From IMG/VR virus record IMGVR_UViG_3300029999_000477, positions 1 through 46,168 of that record: a stretch of 46,168 bases of DNA, one strand, 5' to 3'. The position numbers were made by a program, and so were the translations under genes. The notes under the pieces are model-generated. The model did not search any database, had not been told where the DNA came from, and saw only the letters and a program-made list of their open reading frames with translations. Source of the stretch: a virus. Below, piece after piece: positions 13,900 through 22,916 of the stretch; position 1 is the first letter of the stretch; the number at the start of each line of letters is the position of its first letter.

Positions 13900-15362
13900 G
13901 CAAGATTGCCATTATCACCTCCTGGGACGCGAAGTATCAACCGATCGCCGACGTAACGGTGCCGATCCTGCGCGCGTATGCAGATAGGTGGGGATACACC
14001 CTGCACACGGGCACATACACTGCCGATCCGGAGAACCTGCGAGACTATGGAGACCGCGGGAAAATTGATCTCTTTATGCAGGTTTACGATACGCACTCTG
14101 CAGTGATGTTTCTCGACATTGACGCGATCGTGATGAACCACGACATCAAGATCGAGGACGTTTGCAACGGAAGATACTTCACCTGGTCCTATGATCCGTC
14201 AGGTCCGTGTAGCGGATTTTGGATCGCGCGCTGTGTCCCCGAGGTACGAAATGCTCTTCTCGTGGTCCAGAGGCTTGCGCAAGAGCGTGGGAAAATCACG
14301 GTGCGAGAGAATCTCGGTCCGCCGCATAACGTTGTTCTTCAGATGGAGCCGCACGGCGCAAGCGATCAAGATGTCATGACGCAGCTCCTTGGCGTCCCGC
14401 CGTTCAGTTTGGTGTTCGGTTATGAGGGGCATTTGCGTCCTGCAAAAGAAGTCGGACATTGCTATCATAATGCTCGTTACCACGGGTGGGAGGGATTGGA
14501 GGATCAAGTCCAATACGAGCCCGGTGACTGGATCGTGACCGCGCCGTCGTATCCATTCGAGGAGCGGCTGGCAATCCTAAAGTCGTACGCTGAAACGATA
14601 TATTCATCGGCGCGAGTGGAGCGTCTTGAGACTCATCCTGAATCGGAAAAGTTTGACCGAAATTGGTGCGGACCGGAGGAACTCAAGCCGCGCGTTTATC
14701 GGACCCAATCCGAGAAAGACACCTGGCATGCCTGCGTCGTCGATAACGAGTACCGCTTACCACGCAAGCTAAATGAGTGGGACATTGTTATCGATATCGG
14801 TGCGCACATCGGTTCATTATCATATGCAGCACACGTGAGCGGATCACGTCACATTTACGCCTTCGAGATTGATCCCTGGCACATGGATGCAGCTCAAGAA
14901 AATCTGAAGCCCTGGTTGGATGATTCGATCGCTCTACATCATGCGGCGGTTGTACGTGGTGATGGATATCGTTCGAAGACGTATCGATATAATGGCGCAT
15001 GGAACTCATTCGGAGTCGTCGGAGCCGAGGTCCCGTCTATATCGCTCGATCAGATCATCGAAGACGCCTGCCCGAATGGTGAGCGTGTGCGATTCCTGAA
15101 GATTGACTGCGAAGGAGGAGAGTGGCCAATTCTCTACACCTGCACGAAACTCGACCACGTTGATGAGATCGCGGGAGAGTACCACACATCAATCGATAGG
15201 AGTGCTACCGAGCTTCAGAATCTGCCAGGGAAGATCGGGGCGTTTCATCTCTCGGAGTTTCTCGAGAAACACGGATTCCGCGTCGAAATCGCCGGGAGGG
15301 AAGAGATCGGAAACTTCTGGGCAAAGCGGGTGGGCAAAGCGGGTGGGCAAAGTGGGTCATAA
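13896..15362 (+). CDS. Bifunctional GT34-like glycosyltransferase / FkbM methyltransferase
   Basis: 488 residues. The first about 230 resemble the two upstream glycosyltransferases: MSKIAIITSWDAKYQPIAD opening, AVMFLDIDAIVMNHD with DxD, and EPGDWIVTAPSYP near the domain end. From about residue 290 a SAM methyltransferase of the FkbM type follows: VIDIGAHIGSLSYAAH (SAM loop), YAFEIDPWHMDAA, and FLKIDCEGGEWPIL (the KID.EG.E signature). FkbM enzymes O-methylate sugars and polyketides, so one protein could add and then methylate a sugar cap. Its last codons lie in a 13-bp triple repeat, and its stop overlaps the convergent terminase gene by 6 bp. Confidence 0.7.
   Translation: MSKIAIITSWDAKYQPIADVTVPILRAYADRWGYTLHTGTYTADPENLRDYGDRGKIDLFMQVYDTHSAVMFLDIDAIVMNHDIKIEDVCNGRYFTWSYDPSGPCSGFWIARCVPEVRNALLVVQRLAQERGKITVRENLGPPHNVVLQMEPHGASDQDVMTQLLGVPPFSLVFGYEGHLRPAKEVGHCYHNARYHGWEGLEDQVQYEPGDWIVTAPSYPFEERLAILKSYAETIYSSARVERLETHPESEKFDRNWCGPEELKPRVYRTQSEKDTWHACVVDNEYRLPRKLNEWDIVIDIGAHIGSLSYAAHVSGSRHIYAFEIDPWHMDAAQENLKPWLDDSIALHHAAVVRGDGYRSKTYRYNGAWNSFGVVGAEVPSISLDQIIEDACPNGERVRFLKIDCEGGEWPILYTCTKLDHVDEIAGEYHTSIDRSATELQNLPGKIGAFHLSEFLEKHGFRVEIAGREEIGNFWAKRVGKAGGQSGS
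15325..15354. repeat. 13-bp tandem repeat at convergent gene ends
   Basis: Nearly three copies of GGGCAAAGCGGGT form the end of the fusion gene. Because 13 is not a multiple of 3, each copy is read in a different frame, so a copy change would alter the C-terminus of the fusion protein and could shift its stop into the terminase gene. Confidence 0.75.
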
Positions 15363-17366
15363 GTTCGCGAGATCAGGTCGGTTTCTCTCCTTAGGAGCGA
15401 ACCTCGTCATCTGAGCAAAACTCTTCTCGAACTCTTCGCGTTTTTGTTTTTCGTCGATCTGTTTGGTCCGATGGAGACCGGAGTACGGATCACGCTGGAT
15501 GCAGACAGCAATCGCTAGAGCGTCGTAGTGATCATCCTTGCCATTACGTGACTTGAACGAACCGCTTGGCTCTCGCCCGAGATTGCGTATCTCGTGGAGC
15601 GTCTTTCGGTCGGGAATGATGATGTCGGGGTCTGGCTTTCCGGTCTCGCGATCGCGACGGCAGATGACTTCGGTCATCGTCTGGTCCATGAGCGGTCGCG
15701 TTCTTCCACTCGTTTCCCAGCCTGGATATTTGGTCGATTCCGGATGGTCGGCGTCGTAGCGCTTCCAGTAGTGGACGTTCTGCATTCCTCGGTCGATGCA
15801 ACGACGGATGAGATCGTATCCCATGCCTTTGAGTTCCATCGCGTAATAGCAATTCCAGTACCACCGATAGATAAAATAGAGCTGGTTGATGAGCATATGC
15901 GATGGAACGCGCGCTTCGTAGGTACAGACGAGCTTGTTGTCACGGAAGCGTACGATCTGTGCGACGGTCGCATCGGCGTCGACGGACTCATAGGCAATGT
16001 CCGTATCAATGCCCATCGTGTATTTCTCCCCATTCTCCGGTGGCGCGTAGACGCGAATCTCTTGCCACTGGAGATTCTCGGGGTGCTTGTGATCGAATTT
16101 GTCTTCGGAGACAAAGAGACCACGAGCGATCGGCTCACGCTCCTGGCGAGAAACTGTATCGAGGCACGCTCGATCGAATGGAGCCTTCCCGGAATCGATG
16201 AACGCGCTCTCGATGGTAGTTAGAAACTCCTGCCTAAATGTTAATAGCTTAATCTCATTAGTTGGGAATTTGTATCCATCGATCTTTCTACGGCGCCAGA
16301 ATAGGCGCTCCGTCGACATTTCGTAACGGTCGCGAAACTCGAGTTCTTCCTCGCCACCGTACTTCTCAATCTTTCCGAGAGTGCTTTCGGTCTCTCCTCG
16401 CTGGTCGCGCGTAAGGGGCTTCAGCTCTCCTCTCGGGTTAGTCTTTGATCGGCATGTGTATTCTTCGTGAAAGCGCCAAGGGCATATCGCTGGCACCATA
16501 ACGTTTGGGTATCCGTCGATGACCGTATCAGGAACTCCCAGAACTCCATCGAGAATTTGCTCTGCGGTGATCTCTCCTTTCCAATTTTCAATCCTTTTTG
16601 TCCAGTCCGGATTTTCTTCTACGGCCTCCATGACCATGGGGTAATAGTGCTCGTCGATTCCGTTGGGCGTTGTATCTACTACGAAGATCGAATGAGGTGT
16701 ATTTGGTAGAGCGGATACGATTCCGGTCTGCACTGCTATCTGACGATCCTCATCCATGTGAGCATATTCAGAAACGACAACAAACCCAGGAGGGACGCCT
16801 CGGAAGCTTGATGGGACAGTAATTTGAAGCGCCGCATTGAGGCCGGGATTATGAATTCGGTCTTTGGGGTTCGGGTTCTCGAAAAAGAGATGCTTGAGGT
16901 TCTGAATGCGTCGCATCGGTTGCATCCAGCCGGGAAGGCCATTGATCATGGTTCCCAGGCGCGTCGCTTGCTCTGCGGCGACATCTTCGTCGTCGACAAG
17001 GATTAAAGAGCGTCGGTTCTCATCTAGGCAGTAGTGGAGTGCGCGCGCGATGTTATCGACAGTCCATCCGAGCTGACGTGCCTTGACTTCGGCGATACGT
17101 CCGGGAAGGCCATTGCGGAGCTGGCTGTCCAGCGCCGTTCGAAGGATGGCCTGCCCAACGAATGGCCTCAGGGTGACAAGCTCCCCGCTCTTGTCGGCGA
17201 CATAGGCGAAGTTCGAGGCGAAGAAGTTGAAGCTCTCGTGCACCTGCCTCGTCAGAGCGACTCGCCACATGTTCTCGTGGCCTGATTCCGGTTCGACCCG
17301 CCCGTACTTCTGCTGGAAAAACTGCGCTACCGTGAGGCGCTCGTCCGGCCGATATAGTGCTTGCAT
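15357..17366 (-). CDS. terL: Terminase large subunit
   Basis: 669 residues. The ATPase half has a Walker A-like KARQLGWT (residues 95-102) and a Walker B-type FVVVSEYAHM with catalytic Glu near 200. The nuclease half begins with TMGIDTDIAYE (Asp near 454), then AMELKGMGYDL, and near the end KDDHYDALAIA with the last metal-binding Asp. It drives DNA into the procapsid through the portal and cuts genome ends. The ATG follows an AAAGGA site. It is the only virion gene on the minus strand, placed back-to-back with the portal-side operon and convergent with the glycosyltransferase cluster, a rare arrangement. Confidence 0.9.
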   Translation of the reverse strand: MQALYRPDERLTVAQFFQQKYGRVEPESGHENMWRVALTRQVHESFNFFASNFAYVADKSGELVTLRPFVGQAILRTALDSQLRNGLPGRIAEVKARQLGWTVDNIARALHYCLDENRRSLILVDDEDVAAEQATRLGTMINGLPGWMQPMRRIQNLKHLFFENPNPKDRIHNPGLNAALQITVPSSFRGVPPGFVVVSEYAHMDEDRQIAVQTGIVSALPNTPHSIFVVDTTPNGIDEHYYPMVMEAVEENPDWTKRIENWKGEITAEQILDGVLGVPDTVIDGYPNVMVPAICPWRFHEEYTCRSKTNPRGELKPLTRDQRGETESTLGKIEKYGGEEELEFRDRYEMSTERLFWRRRKIDGYKFPTNEIKLLTFRQEFLTTIESAFIDSGKAPFDRACLDTVSRQEREPIARGLFVSEDKFDHKHPENLQWQEIRVYAPPENGEKYTMGIDTDIAYESVDADATVAQIVRFRDNKLVCTYEARVPSHMLINQLYFIYRWYWNCYYAMELKGMGYDLIRRCIDRGMQNVHYWKRYDADHPESTKYPGWETSGRTRPLMDQTMTEVICRRDRETGKPDPDIIIPDRKTLHEIRNLGREPSGSFKSRNGKDDHYDALAIAVCIQRDPYSGLHRTKQIDEKQKREEFEKSFAQMTRFAPKERNRPDLANL

Positions 17367-17455
17367 AGGATCCTTTCTTCCTGAACGGTTGGGAGGATAC
17401 TCCTGGTCGGTATAGGGAACGAATGGCCCGTGCGCTGCATCGCGAGGGTTGATCC
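17367..17455. promoter_or_regulatory. Divergent spacer between terminase and portal operon
   Basis: Only 89 bp separate the divergent starts, so both transcripts must begin here or be fed by distant promoters. I see no clear -35/-10 pair on either strand. Confidence 0.3.
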
Positions 17456-18301
17456 ATGACTCTGAAACGCTTGCTCGACAAGGTGATCGACCCGCGTGGT
17501 CCTATCGGCGAGTGGCTCTCTCCCTCTATCACCTTCAAACCCAGGGCAGGTTTGCCCATTGCGGCCCCATTCTCGGCACGCGCCGAGATGGGCACCAGCG
17601 CCGAAGTCGAGCGGGCTCTCGCTGCGCCCAGGTTCGTCCGAGCCGACGAAGCCGATGCGCCGGCAAATCGGGTCCGCCAGGTCTCGGCGTTCGTGGCCGA
17701 GCGATGGGCGCCGGTCTATGCCAAAACGGAATCCATGGATCTCGTAGAAATTCTTCGAGCCTCCGAAACCCTGATCGGGTGGCAGGTCACGCAGCACGTT
17801 CACTCAGCACATTGCGACTGTACGCACGCGCGCTTCGAGATTGAGTCTGATGGGCGAATGGTCCATCATGCTTGTGGCAGAGCCCGAAAACCGATTAGCG
17901 CCGAAGCCTTCAACGAAATCGTCAAATCGATGCAAGTCCAATCTACCGACGATTTCTACAACGGCGTCTATGAGACGATCCCTGGAAACGACCCGATCGT
18001 GCTCGAGGGCGAGCTTCTATGTGGGCAACCGACCTACGATTCTGAAGGTCGCATGACGCACGACGGCATCATTCGCGGAACGATGATCAAAGGCGGTCGC
18101 AGAGAGTACCGAGAGCGAACCAAGGGATTCGTCCATTGGGACAAGGGGTTCCTCGAACAACGCAAGATCGCGCTCGCGGAAGAGGCGTCTCGGCCCGTGC
18201 GCAACGTGCAGCGCGCGCTCGATGCAACAAAAGGTCGGGTGCTTCCCATGAGGCGCATTGTCGGCATCAATCCGCGCTACGATCGTAAGTCGGCTGTATG
18301 A
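17456..18301 (+). CDS. Hypothetical protein upstream of portal (281 aa)
   Basis: Soluble, mixed alpha/beta composition. A possible metal-binding patch lies around HVHSAHCDCTHARFE and VHHACGRARK near residues 115-145. No family recognised. It is the first gene of the plus-strand portal operon and overlaps the next by ATGA. A head-assembly or packaging accessory is possible by position. Confidence 0.6.
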   Translation: MTLKRLLDKVIDPRGPIGEWLSPSITFKPRAGLPIAAPFSARAEMGTSAEVERALAAPRFVRADEADAPANRVRQVSAFVAERWAPVYAKTESMDLVEILRASETLIGWQVTQHVHSAHCDCTHARFEIESDGRMVHHACGRARKPISAEAFNEIVKSMQVQSTDDFYNGVYETIPGNDPIVLEGELLCGQPTYDSEGRMTHDGIIRGTMIKGGRREYRERTKGFVHWDKGFLEQRKIALAEEASRPVRNVQRALDATKGRVLPMRRIVGINPRYDRKSAV

Positions 18302-18504
18302 TCGCCAACACGGTCTATGCCGAATGCTTCGGTGGACCGCTTGATGGAGACCGTCACCTTGTTCCATTTATTTCGTGCATTCGCTTTAGGAAAGAGTTGA
18401 TGCTCTCGTCTGGATATTGTGTCCAAGAGTCGGTGTATGCCCTTGAGGCAATGGAGAGTGGCGTCTTCCGCTTACGCTATATCTCGAGTATTGATAGCAA
18501 GTGA
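18298..18504 (+). CDS. Small GGPLDG-motif phage protein (68 aa)
   Basis: AECFGGPLDGDRHLVPF near the start matches the GGPLDG signature of a small phage protein type found next to structural genes in many phages. Function of the type is not known. ATGA overlap upstream and GTGA overlap with the portal downstream. Confidence 0.6.
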   Translation: MIANTVYAECFGGPLDGDRHLVPFISCIRFRKELMLSSGYCVQESVYALEAMESGVFRLRYISSIDSK

Positions 18505-20567
18505 CCGCTATTTATGGACCCGATGCGACCAACGTCACCAAGTCCGCTGGTGGCTGGCTTGGCGGATCACCAAACGATCAAAACCCTCTGCAACCATCGC
18601 GCACGGGTCCTGAAAGCCCGATGGTGGCGTGGTCTCGTCGCTGTGCAGGAACACTCAAACGCGAGCGCAGCGCCATCACTGCCGAGATGCAGAGAGCAAC
18701 GAATCTCGCTCGAGGAGGGACTCCCTGGTGGAGAGATCGTCCCAAGTGGAAGATCGGAACTAAACTAAATTACTGTGCCACGATACCTCTTACGTGGACG
18801 GCGATTCTATGTGACGCTAAGCCGAGCGTTTCGTATACCGCACTCGATCGAAAAAAACAGAAGCGCGCCGATATCGCAACAGCCGCGTGGAATCAAGCCT
18901 ATATAGAAGGAGATTGGGAGAAACGAATCCATGATGCAGTTCATAACTCTCGTGTTCAAAAGAAGTCCTATCTTCGACTGACGTATGATCCTCTTTCTCA
19001 TGGTGGGAGAGGACGTCCAGAACTTAGAGTCGTTCTCGGCGAGCAAGTCTTTCTCGATCGTAATGCGACCTGCGTTGACGACGCAGAGATCGTCATGTAC
19101 GAGTATCGCGAGAGCTACGGATCGCTCTGTGCGAGGTTTCCTAATATTCGTTGGAAGCTATCCCGGAAATACGATCAACCACGCAGCGAGAACGACGGAG
19201 ATAACCAAAGCGTTCTTGCTCCTCCGGGATCATACGCGATGCCGACCGGAGTGACGGTTAACACGCCAGCGTATGCAGCTTCACCAAATCCTCCCGAATC
19301 ATCCGCTGGAACATCTGGACTCCTGGTTCAAGAGTTCTGGACGCGTCCTAGGAAAGTGATCGAGGTCTCCGAGGTTCAGTTTCTGACCTCCGGGGAACCG
19401 GCAACACAACCGAAGATGTACGAAACGATTCGCCCGGAAGACGAAGAGCCTCTACGTCGGATCACCACGGAAGGCGATGTCATCTACGAGCTTCCTGAAA
19501 GCGTGGTCGCTGCAATGTACGACGCTCAGGATGCTGGTGGCATTCGCATTCTGAACGATCAGCCAGCGCTCGAGGTCTTAAAGCACAAGGTGAAATACCC
19601 GCTTTATCCTCAGGGTCGTCTTGTCACGATCGTCGACACCGATATTGAGTCCGACGATCGAATGAACCCGCTTGGGTACTTTCCCTTCGCTGAGATATTC
19701 GCGAACAGCGATCCGGCCGGAGAGCAATACGGTCTTTCGGATGTCGATCTCATTGCTGATGTCTATGAGCAGATCGTGCGCCTCGTATCGCTTGTTTACG
19801 ACACCGCCAATCTTTCCGGCAATTCGATATGGCGCATCATCGACACCGATGAACGATCGAACGACGATATCACGAATGCTCCTGCGGCTATCTATCGAGA
19901 ATCAATTAACTCGCTCAAGTATGCGAAGCGAGAGCCGGCTCCAGATCTTCCGCAGTATATTATCGCGATGATCAAGCTTCTCTTGGAGCAGATCAAAGAG
20001 CTTTCTGGCCTCTCAGATATGGCTCTTGGTAAGGTTCCTCCAAAGACGCAAGTCTCTACCGAGACGACGACGCTTCATCAAGAAGCGTCAGGAGTTCGTT
20101 TTCGTGATTCCCTCTCAAGTATATCTCGATGTATGAGAACACTGGGAGCGCATTTCCTCGAACTCATGGCTCGATACTACACGTCACCGGTAATCGTTCA
20201 GATCAAGAATGATGCTGGTATTGAGGAGCCGACCCCAATGCTTGGAGCGTACCTTACGGATCCATTCATTGTCGAAGCAAAGGCCGGTAGCCGTCAGCCG
20301 AGCGGACCATCCGCGCGGTTGAATACGCTCATGAATCTCAAGAACGCCGGAGTCCCGATGTCTTTGAATACCGTATTTGGGCTTTTGGAAGAACTTGGTT
20401 CAATTCCATCGGCTACATCTGAGATGCGGCAAATTGAACTTCTCATGAAAGACCCATCGCAGCGATGGAAACTTTTGGGACTTCCGCCTCCAGGTGGAAA
20501 GCCAAATCAGCAGTCCAAAAAACCAGGATCGAAGCGGGCTCGTAAAGCTGGAGGAGCGGCCGGATGA
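18501..20567 (+). CDS. Portal protein
   Basis: 688 residues, size and feature order of P22-type portals. An N-terminal helical part with NLARGGTPWWRDRP, conserved middle (YFPFAEIFANSDPAGEQYG, DLIADVYEQIVRLVSL), and a crown or stem region with SGLSDMALGKVPPKTQVS and TTLHQEASGVRFRD are typical of portal sequences. The tail is Pro/Lys-rich. Twelve copies form the ring through which DNA enters and leaves and onto which the terminase docks. GTG start coupled to the preceding gene by GTGA; the end overlaps the next gene by ATGA. Confidence 0.85.
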   Translation: MTAIYGPDATNVTKSAGGWLGGSPNDQNPLQPSRTGPESPMVAWSRRCAGTLKRERSAITAEMQRATNLARGGTPWWRDRPKWKIGTKLNYCATIPLTWTAILCDAKPSVSYTALDRKKQKRADIATAAWNQAYIEGDWEKRIHDAVHNSRVQKKSYLRLTYDPLSHGGRGRPELRVVLGEQVFLDRNATCVDDAEIVMYEYRESYGSLCARFPNIRWKLSRKYDQPRSENDGDNQSVLAPPGSYAMPTGVTVNTPAYAASPNPPESSAGTSGLLVQEFWTRPRKVIEVSEVQFLTSGEPATQPKMYETIRPEDEEPLRRITTEGDVIYELPESVVAAMYDAQDAGGIRILNDQPALEVLKHKVKYPLYPQGRLVTIVDTDIESDDRMNPLGYFPFAEIFANSDPAGEQYGLSDVDLIADVYEQIVRLVSLVYDTANLSGNSIWRIIDTDERSNDDITNAPAAIYRESINSLKYAKREPAPDLPQYIIAMIKLLLEQIKELSGLSDMALGKVPPKTQVSTETTTLHQEASGVRFRDSLSSISRCMRTLGAHFLELMARYYTSPVIVQIKNDAGIEEPTPMLGAYLTDPFIVEAKAGSRQPSGPSARLNTLMNLKNAGVPMSLNTVFGLLEELGSIPSATSEMRQIELLMKDPSQRWKLLGLPPPGGKPNQQSKKPGSKRARKAGGAAG

Positions 20568-20851
20568 TTCACCATGGGCCTTTCGGAGGGTACAGCTATA
20601 CCCATCGAAAGAGGGACTCTCTCACGATGTCGCTTATAGCAAGTATCGAATGGTGGGTAAAACATCAACTCGGCGCTCCTGATTCTCGAGTCGTGATCGA
20701 GCGAATGAGTGAGTGCAATCGAGTTTCAATTCTTCTAATATGGGGAGACAAAAACGAGAAGTACGACGTTCGTTTTTTGCAATCTCTCAAAAAAGAACGA
20801 TTGAATGGCGATCTTCTGAGAAGTAGGCTTGAAGGCCACTTGCTAGAGTGA
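20564..20851 (+). CDS. Hypothetical protein after portal (95 aa)
   Basis: Overlaps the portal stop by ATGA. Basic and helical in the second half (FLQSLKKERLNGDLLRSRLEG). No family recognised. Lies between portal and the lysis genes. Confidence 0.5.
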   Translation: MIHHGPFGGYSYTHRKRDSLTMSLIASIEWWVKHQLGAPDSRVVIERMSECNRVSILLIWGDKNEKYDVRFLQSLKKERLNGDLLRSRLEGHLLE

Positions 20852-21186
20852 GTGGAGAGGATGAGCATGAACCTCACGATCGCCGGGTCAAGGATATCAC
20901 CGATGAGACCGCGGCTCGCCATGTGCTCGAAGGGCGGATGGCCTACGCGACAGTGGAAGCCTTGCGCGCTCTTGAGTCCAAGGTTGATGACATGACAGGA
21001 GCCCTGAAAGAGATGCGGGGCTGGATGATGGGAACGGCATCCTCAGACGGGCACGTGACCCCTGGCGTGCTGCAAACCGTTGGCTTCATGCGATACATGG
21101 GAACCGCGATCGTAACGCTTCTTGGGACCATCGCGATGGCGACGATATCGATGGCGGTCCACACTATCTTTTTCGGAGGGCACTGA
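20848..21186 (+). CDS. Holin-like or spanin-like membrane protein (112 aa)
   Basis: GTG start overlapping the upstream stop. Residues 1-75 are charged with a coiled-coil-like centre (ATVEALRALESKVDDMTGALKEM); residues 82-108 (YMGTAIVTLLGTIAMATISMAV) form one membrane helix near the C-terminus. Directly upstream of the endolysin, so it may be a type III-like holin or another lysis membrane protein. Its end overlaps the region with the endolysin's ribosome binding site. Confidence 0.55.
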   Translation: MSGEDEHEPHDRRVKDITDETAARHVLEGRMAYATVEALRALESKVDDMTGALKEMRGWMMGTASSDGHVTPGVLQTVGFMRYMGTAIVTLLGTIAMATISMAVHTIFFGGH

Positions 21187-21187
21187 A

Positions 21188-21799
21188 ATGGTAAACGGTA
21201 TCGATGTCTCCGATTGGCAGGGCACGGTCGATTTTTCGGCGCTCCAGGCGGCCGATTATCGATTTTCTATCGCCAAGTCGACCGAAGGAACCGACAATGC
21301 CCAGGAAACCTTCGCACGCAATCTCGCCGTCTCGCGCGAGCGCAAGATCATCTTCGGCGCCTATCATTTCCTGTCGTGGAGCGATGACCCGGTCGCCCAG
21401 GCGGCGGCGTTCCTCAAGGCCTACACGCCGACCAAAGGCGACCTCCCGCCCGCCCTCGACTGCGAAGGCGATCTCCCGACCGATCCGCAGGTTGCAATTT
21501 CGATCATGGCGACTTGGCTCGACTACGTCGAGGCGCACCTTCCATCCGGCCGAAGATGCCTCATCTACGGAGACTACTCGTTCTTCCACGACTACCTCGG
21601 GGACGCGCGTTCCGAGTTTTCGGGGCATCCGCTCTGGGTGGCGGCGTACGGAAACTCGTCGCCCGTTGACCTCGGTCCGAACGTCGCCATCTGGCAGTCA
21701 TCTGAGGGGGTTGTGCATGGGGTCTGCGATGGAACGCCCCCCGATCTCGACCAGTTTCTCGGCTCTTCACAAGCACTCGAAGCCTTTGTGCTACCCTAA
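21188..21799 (+). CDS. Endolysin, GH25 muramidase
   Basis: 203 residues, one catalytic domain. NGIDVSDWQG at the start and PALDCEGD (Asp 91, Glu 93) carry the acidic residues of glycoside hydrolase family 25, which cuts the MurNAc-GlcNAc bond. CLIYGDYSFF, PLWVAAYGN and AIWQSSEG complete the barrel signature. No signal peptide or cell-wall-binding domain, so release depends on a holin. ATG chosen because of GGAGG 10 bases upstream; a longer frame upstream is a shadow. Placed between two small membrane proteins. Confidence 0.9.
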   Translation: MVNGIDVSDWQGTVDFSALQAADYRFSIAKSTEGTDNAQETFARNLAVSRERKIIFGAYHFLSWSDDPVAQAAAFLKAYTPTKGDLPPALDCEGDLPTDPQVAISIMATWLDYVEAHLPSGRRCLIYGDYSFFHDYLGDARSEFSGHPLWVAAYGNSSPVDLGPNVAIWQSSEGVVHGVCDGTPPDLDQFLGSSQALEAFVLP

Positions 21800-21803
21800 A
21801 GCC

Positions 21804-22085
21804 ATGCACAAATTCGATATCGCCGCCATCGCGAGCACGGTTGTCGGGGTGAGTGCAATCGCTGCCTCCAGTCCCATATTTCAGAGCGACATAACGACCC
21901 TCGCGGGGTCACATGCTCCCGAGTGGCTGGCTGCCATCTCCATCTTGGGGATTGTCGGAGGGCAGGCATTTCGCGTCGCTGGCTCTCCGTCTGGGTCCTC
22001 ATCTTCTGTTCAGGGAAACGCTTTAGCGCAGCTCACTTTCCCTCCACCAATCAACGCAGCGCCGCCAATGGCGCAGAAGGAATGA
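21804..22085 (+). CDS. Holin-like protein with two membrane helices (93 aa)
   Basis: Two hydrophobic segments (DIAAIASTVVGVSAIAASS and WLAAISILGIVGGQAFRVA) joined by a short loop, then a polar Pro/Ser/Gln tail. Size, topology and position right after the endolysin fit a small holin that forms holes at the time of lysis. Ends in an ATGA overlap. The start ATG has no strong ribosome binding site but lies 4 bp after the endolysin stop. Confidence 0.6.
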   Translation: MHKFDIAAIASTVVGVSAIAASSPIFQSDITTLAGSHAPEWLAAISILGIVGGQAFRVAGSPSGSSSSVQGNALAQLTFPPPINAAPPMAQKE

Positions 22086-22348
22086 CTCCCATGTCCGTTT
22101 CCCCTTCGTCCATTGTAGAAATCGTCGTCGCTCTTCTCCAGACGTTCCTCTCTAACAACCCGACGGCGGAAGAAATCGAGGAACTCCTCGCCGAGCTTCT
22201 CCCCGCCCTCGTCGCAATCCAGAGCGGATCGTCGGCAACGATCCCGGCGTTCCGTATCGGGAACAGTCTCTTCGGGCCGATTCCAGTTGCGCCATACGTC
22301 GCGCCGCCGCTCACCTCGCCGGTCACCTCGACAGAGGAAGGCGTTTAG
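22082..22348 (+). CDS. Small hypothetical protein (88 aa)
   Basis: Begins by ATGA overlap with the holin-like gene. An N-terminal helical, acidic stretch (AEEIEELLAELLPALVAI) is followed by a Pro/Val-rich tail. No family recognised. A promoter-like sequence (22328-22357) overlaps its last codons. Confidence 0.5.
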   Translation: MTPMSVSPSSIVEIVVALLQTFLSNNPTAEEIEELLAELLPALVAIQSGSSATIPAFRIGNSLFGPIPVAPYVAPPLTSPVTSTEEGV

Positions 22349-22357
22349 GGCTATATA
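22328..22357 (+). promoter_or_regulatory. Promoter for scaffold-side genes (TYGACR-N18-TATATA)
   Basis: TCGACA, 18 bp, TATATA, followed by AGGGG. Same layout as 24416-24445. It lies 36 bp before the next start and could drive the Pro-rich, basic and scaffold genes. Confidence 0.5.
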
Positions 22358-22393
22358 AGGGGTATGCTGGTTCGAGCGCGAGGCAATGCTTAA

Positions 22394-22897
22394 ATGGCGG
22401 GATTCCCTCCTGCACAGGGGCCGGGAGGCGCACTGCCCCCGCGACCACCGCTCAATGCAGTACCCGGGGCGCTCCCGCCCATGCCATCGCCTCCACCATT
22501 GGCAGCTCCGCCGCCGCCTCCGCCCGCGGGAGGTCCGCCTCCCGCAACGCCCGGGGGAATCGGACCAGCGTCTCCTCTTGCCGGGCTCTTCTCGGACCTC
22601 TCGCCCCACATGGGGCCGGGATGGCAACAGATCGACCTTGCGGTGCGCGCCATTCGAACCGCGCTGCGATCGCCAGATTTTCAGAAAAGCCCTTCCGTGG
22701 TTGCCGTTTTTCAGAGCGTGCTGAATACGTTGACCGAATTGCTTTCCCACTACACAACTGGAACCAGCGGCGCGTCGAGTACGGCATCAGGTTCTCTGCC
22801 GCGTAGTGAGGAGACGTCCAGCGGGGGAGATTCGCCCTCCGCGGATGCCGACGCGCAACCCAGCGCGGTTTCCGCCGATGACGCGGACACTGAATAA
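22394..22897 (+). CDS. Proline-rich virion-associated protein (167 aa)
   Basis: Residues 1-60 are mostly Pro, Ala and Gly (PPLAAPPPPPPAGGPPPATP); residues 70-115 form a helical domain (WQQIDLAVRAIRTALRSPDF, SVVAVFQSVLNTLTELL); the end is Ser/Asp-rich and acidic. Located just before the scaffold protein. Probably a minor head or assembly protein; no family recognised. Confidence 0.55.
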   Translation: MAGFPPAQGPGGALPPRPPLNAVPGALPPMPSPPPLAAPPPPPPAGGPPPATPGGIGPASPLAGLFSDLSPHMGPGWQQIDLAVRAIRTALRSPDFQKSPSVVAVFQSVLNTLTELLSHYTTGTSGASSTASGSLPRSEETSSGGDSPSADADAQPSAVSADDADTE

Positions 22898-22916
22898 CGA
22901 AAGGGGGTGAATCAGA

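Noticed and set aside
22350-22393. GGTTCGAGC resembling a tRNA T-loop
   Set aside because: No acceptor, D or anticodon stems can be drawn around it; no tRNA found in the window by eye.
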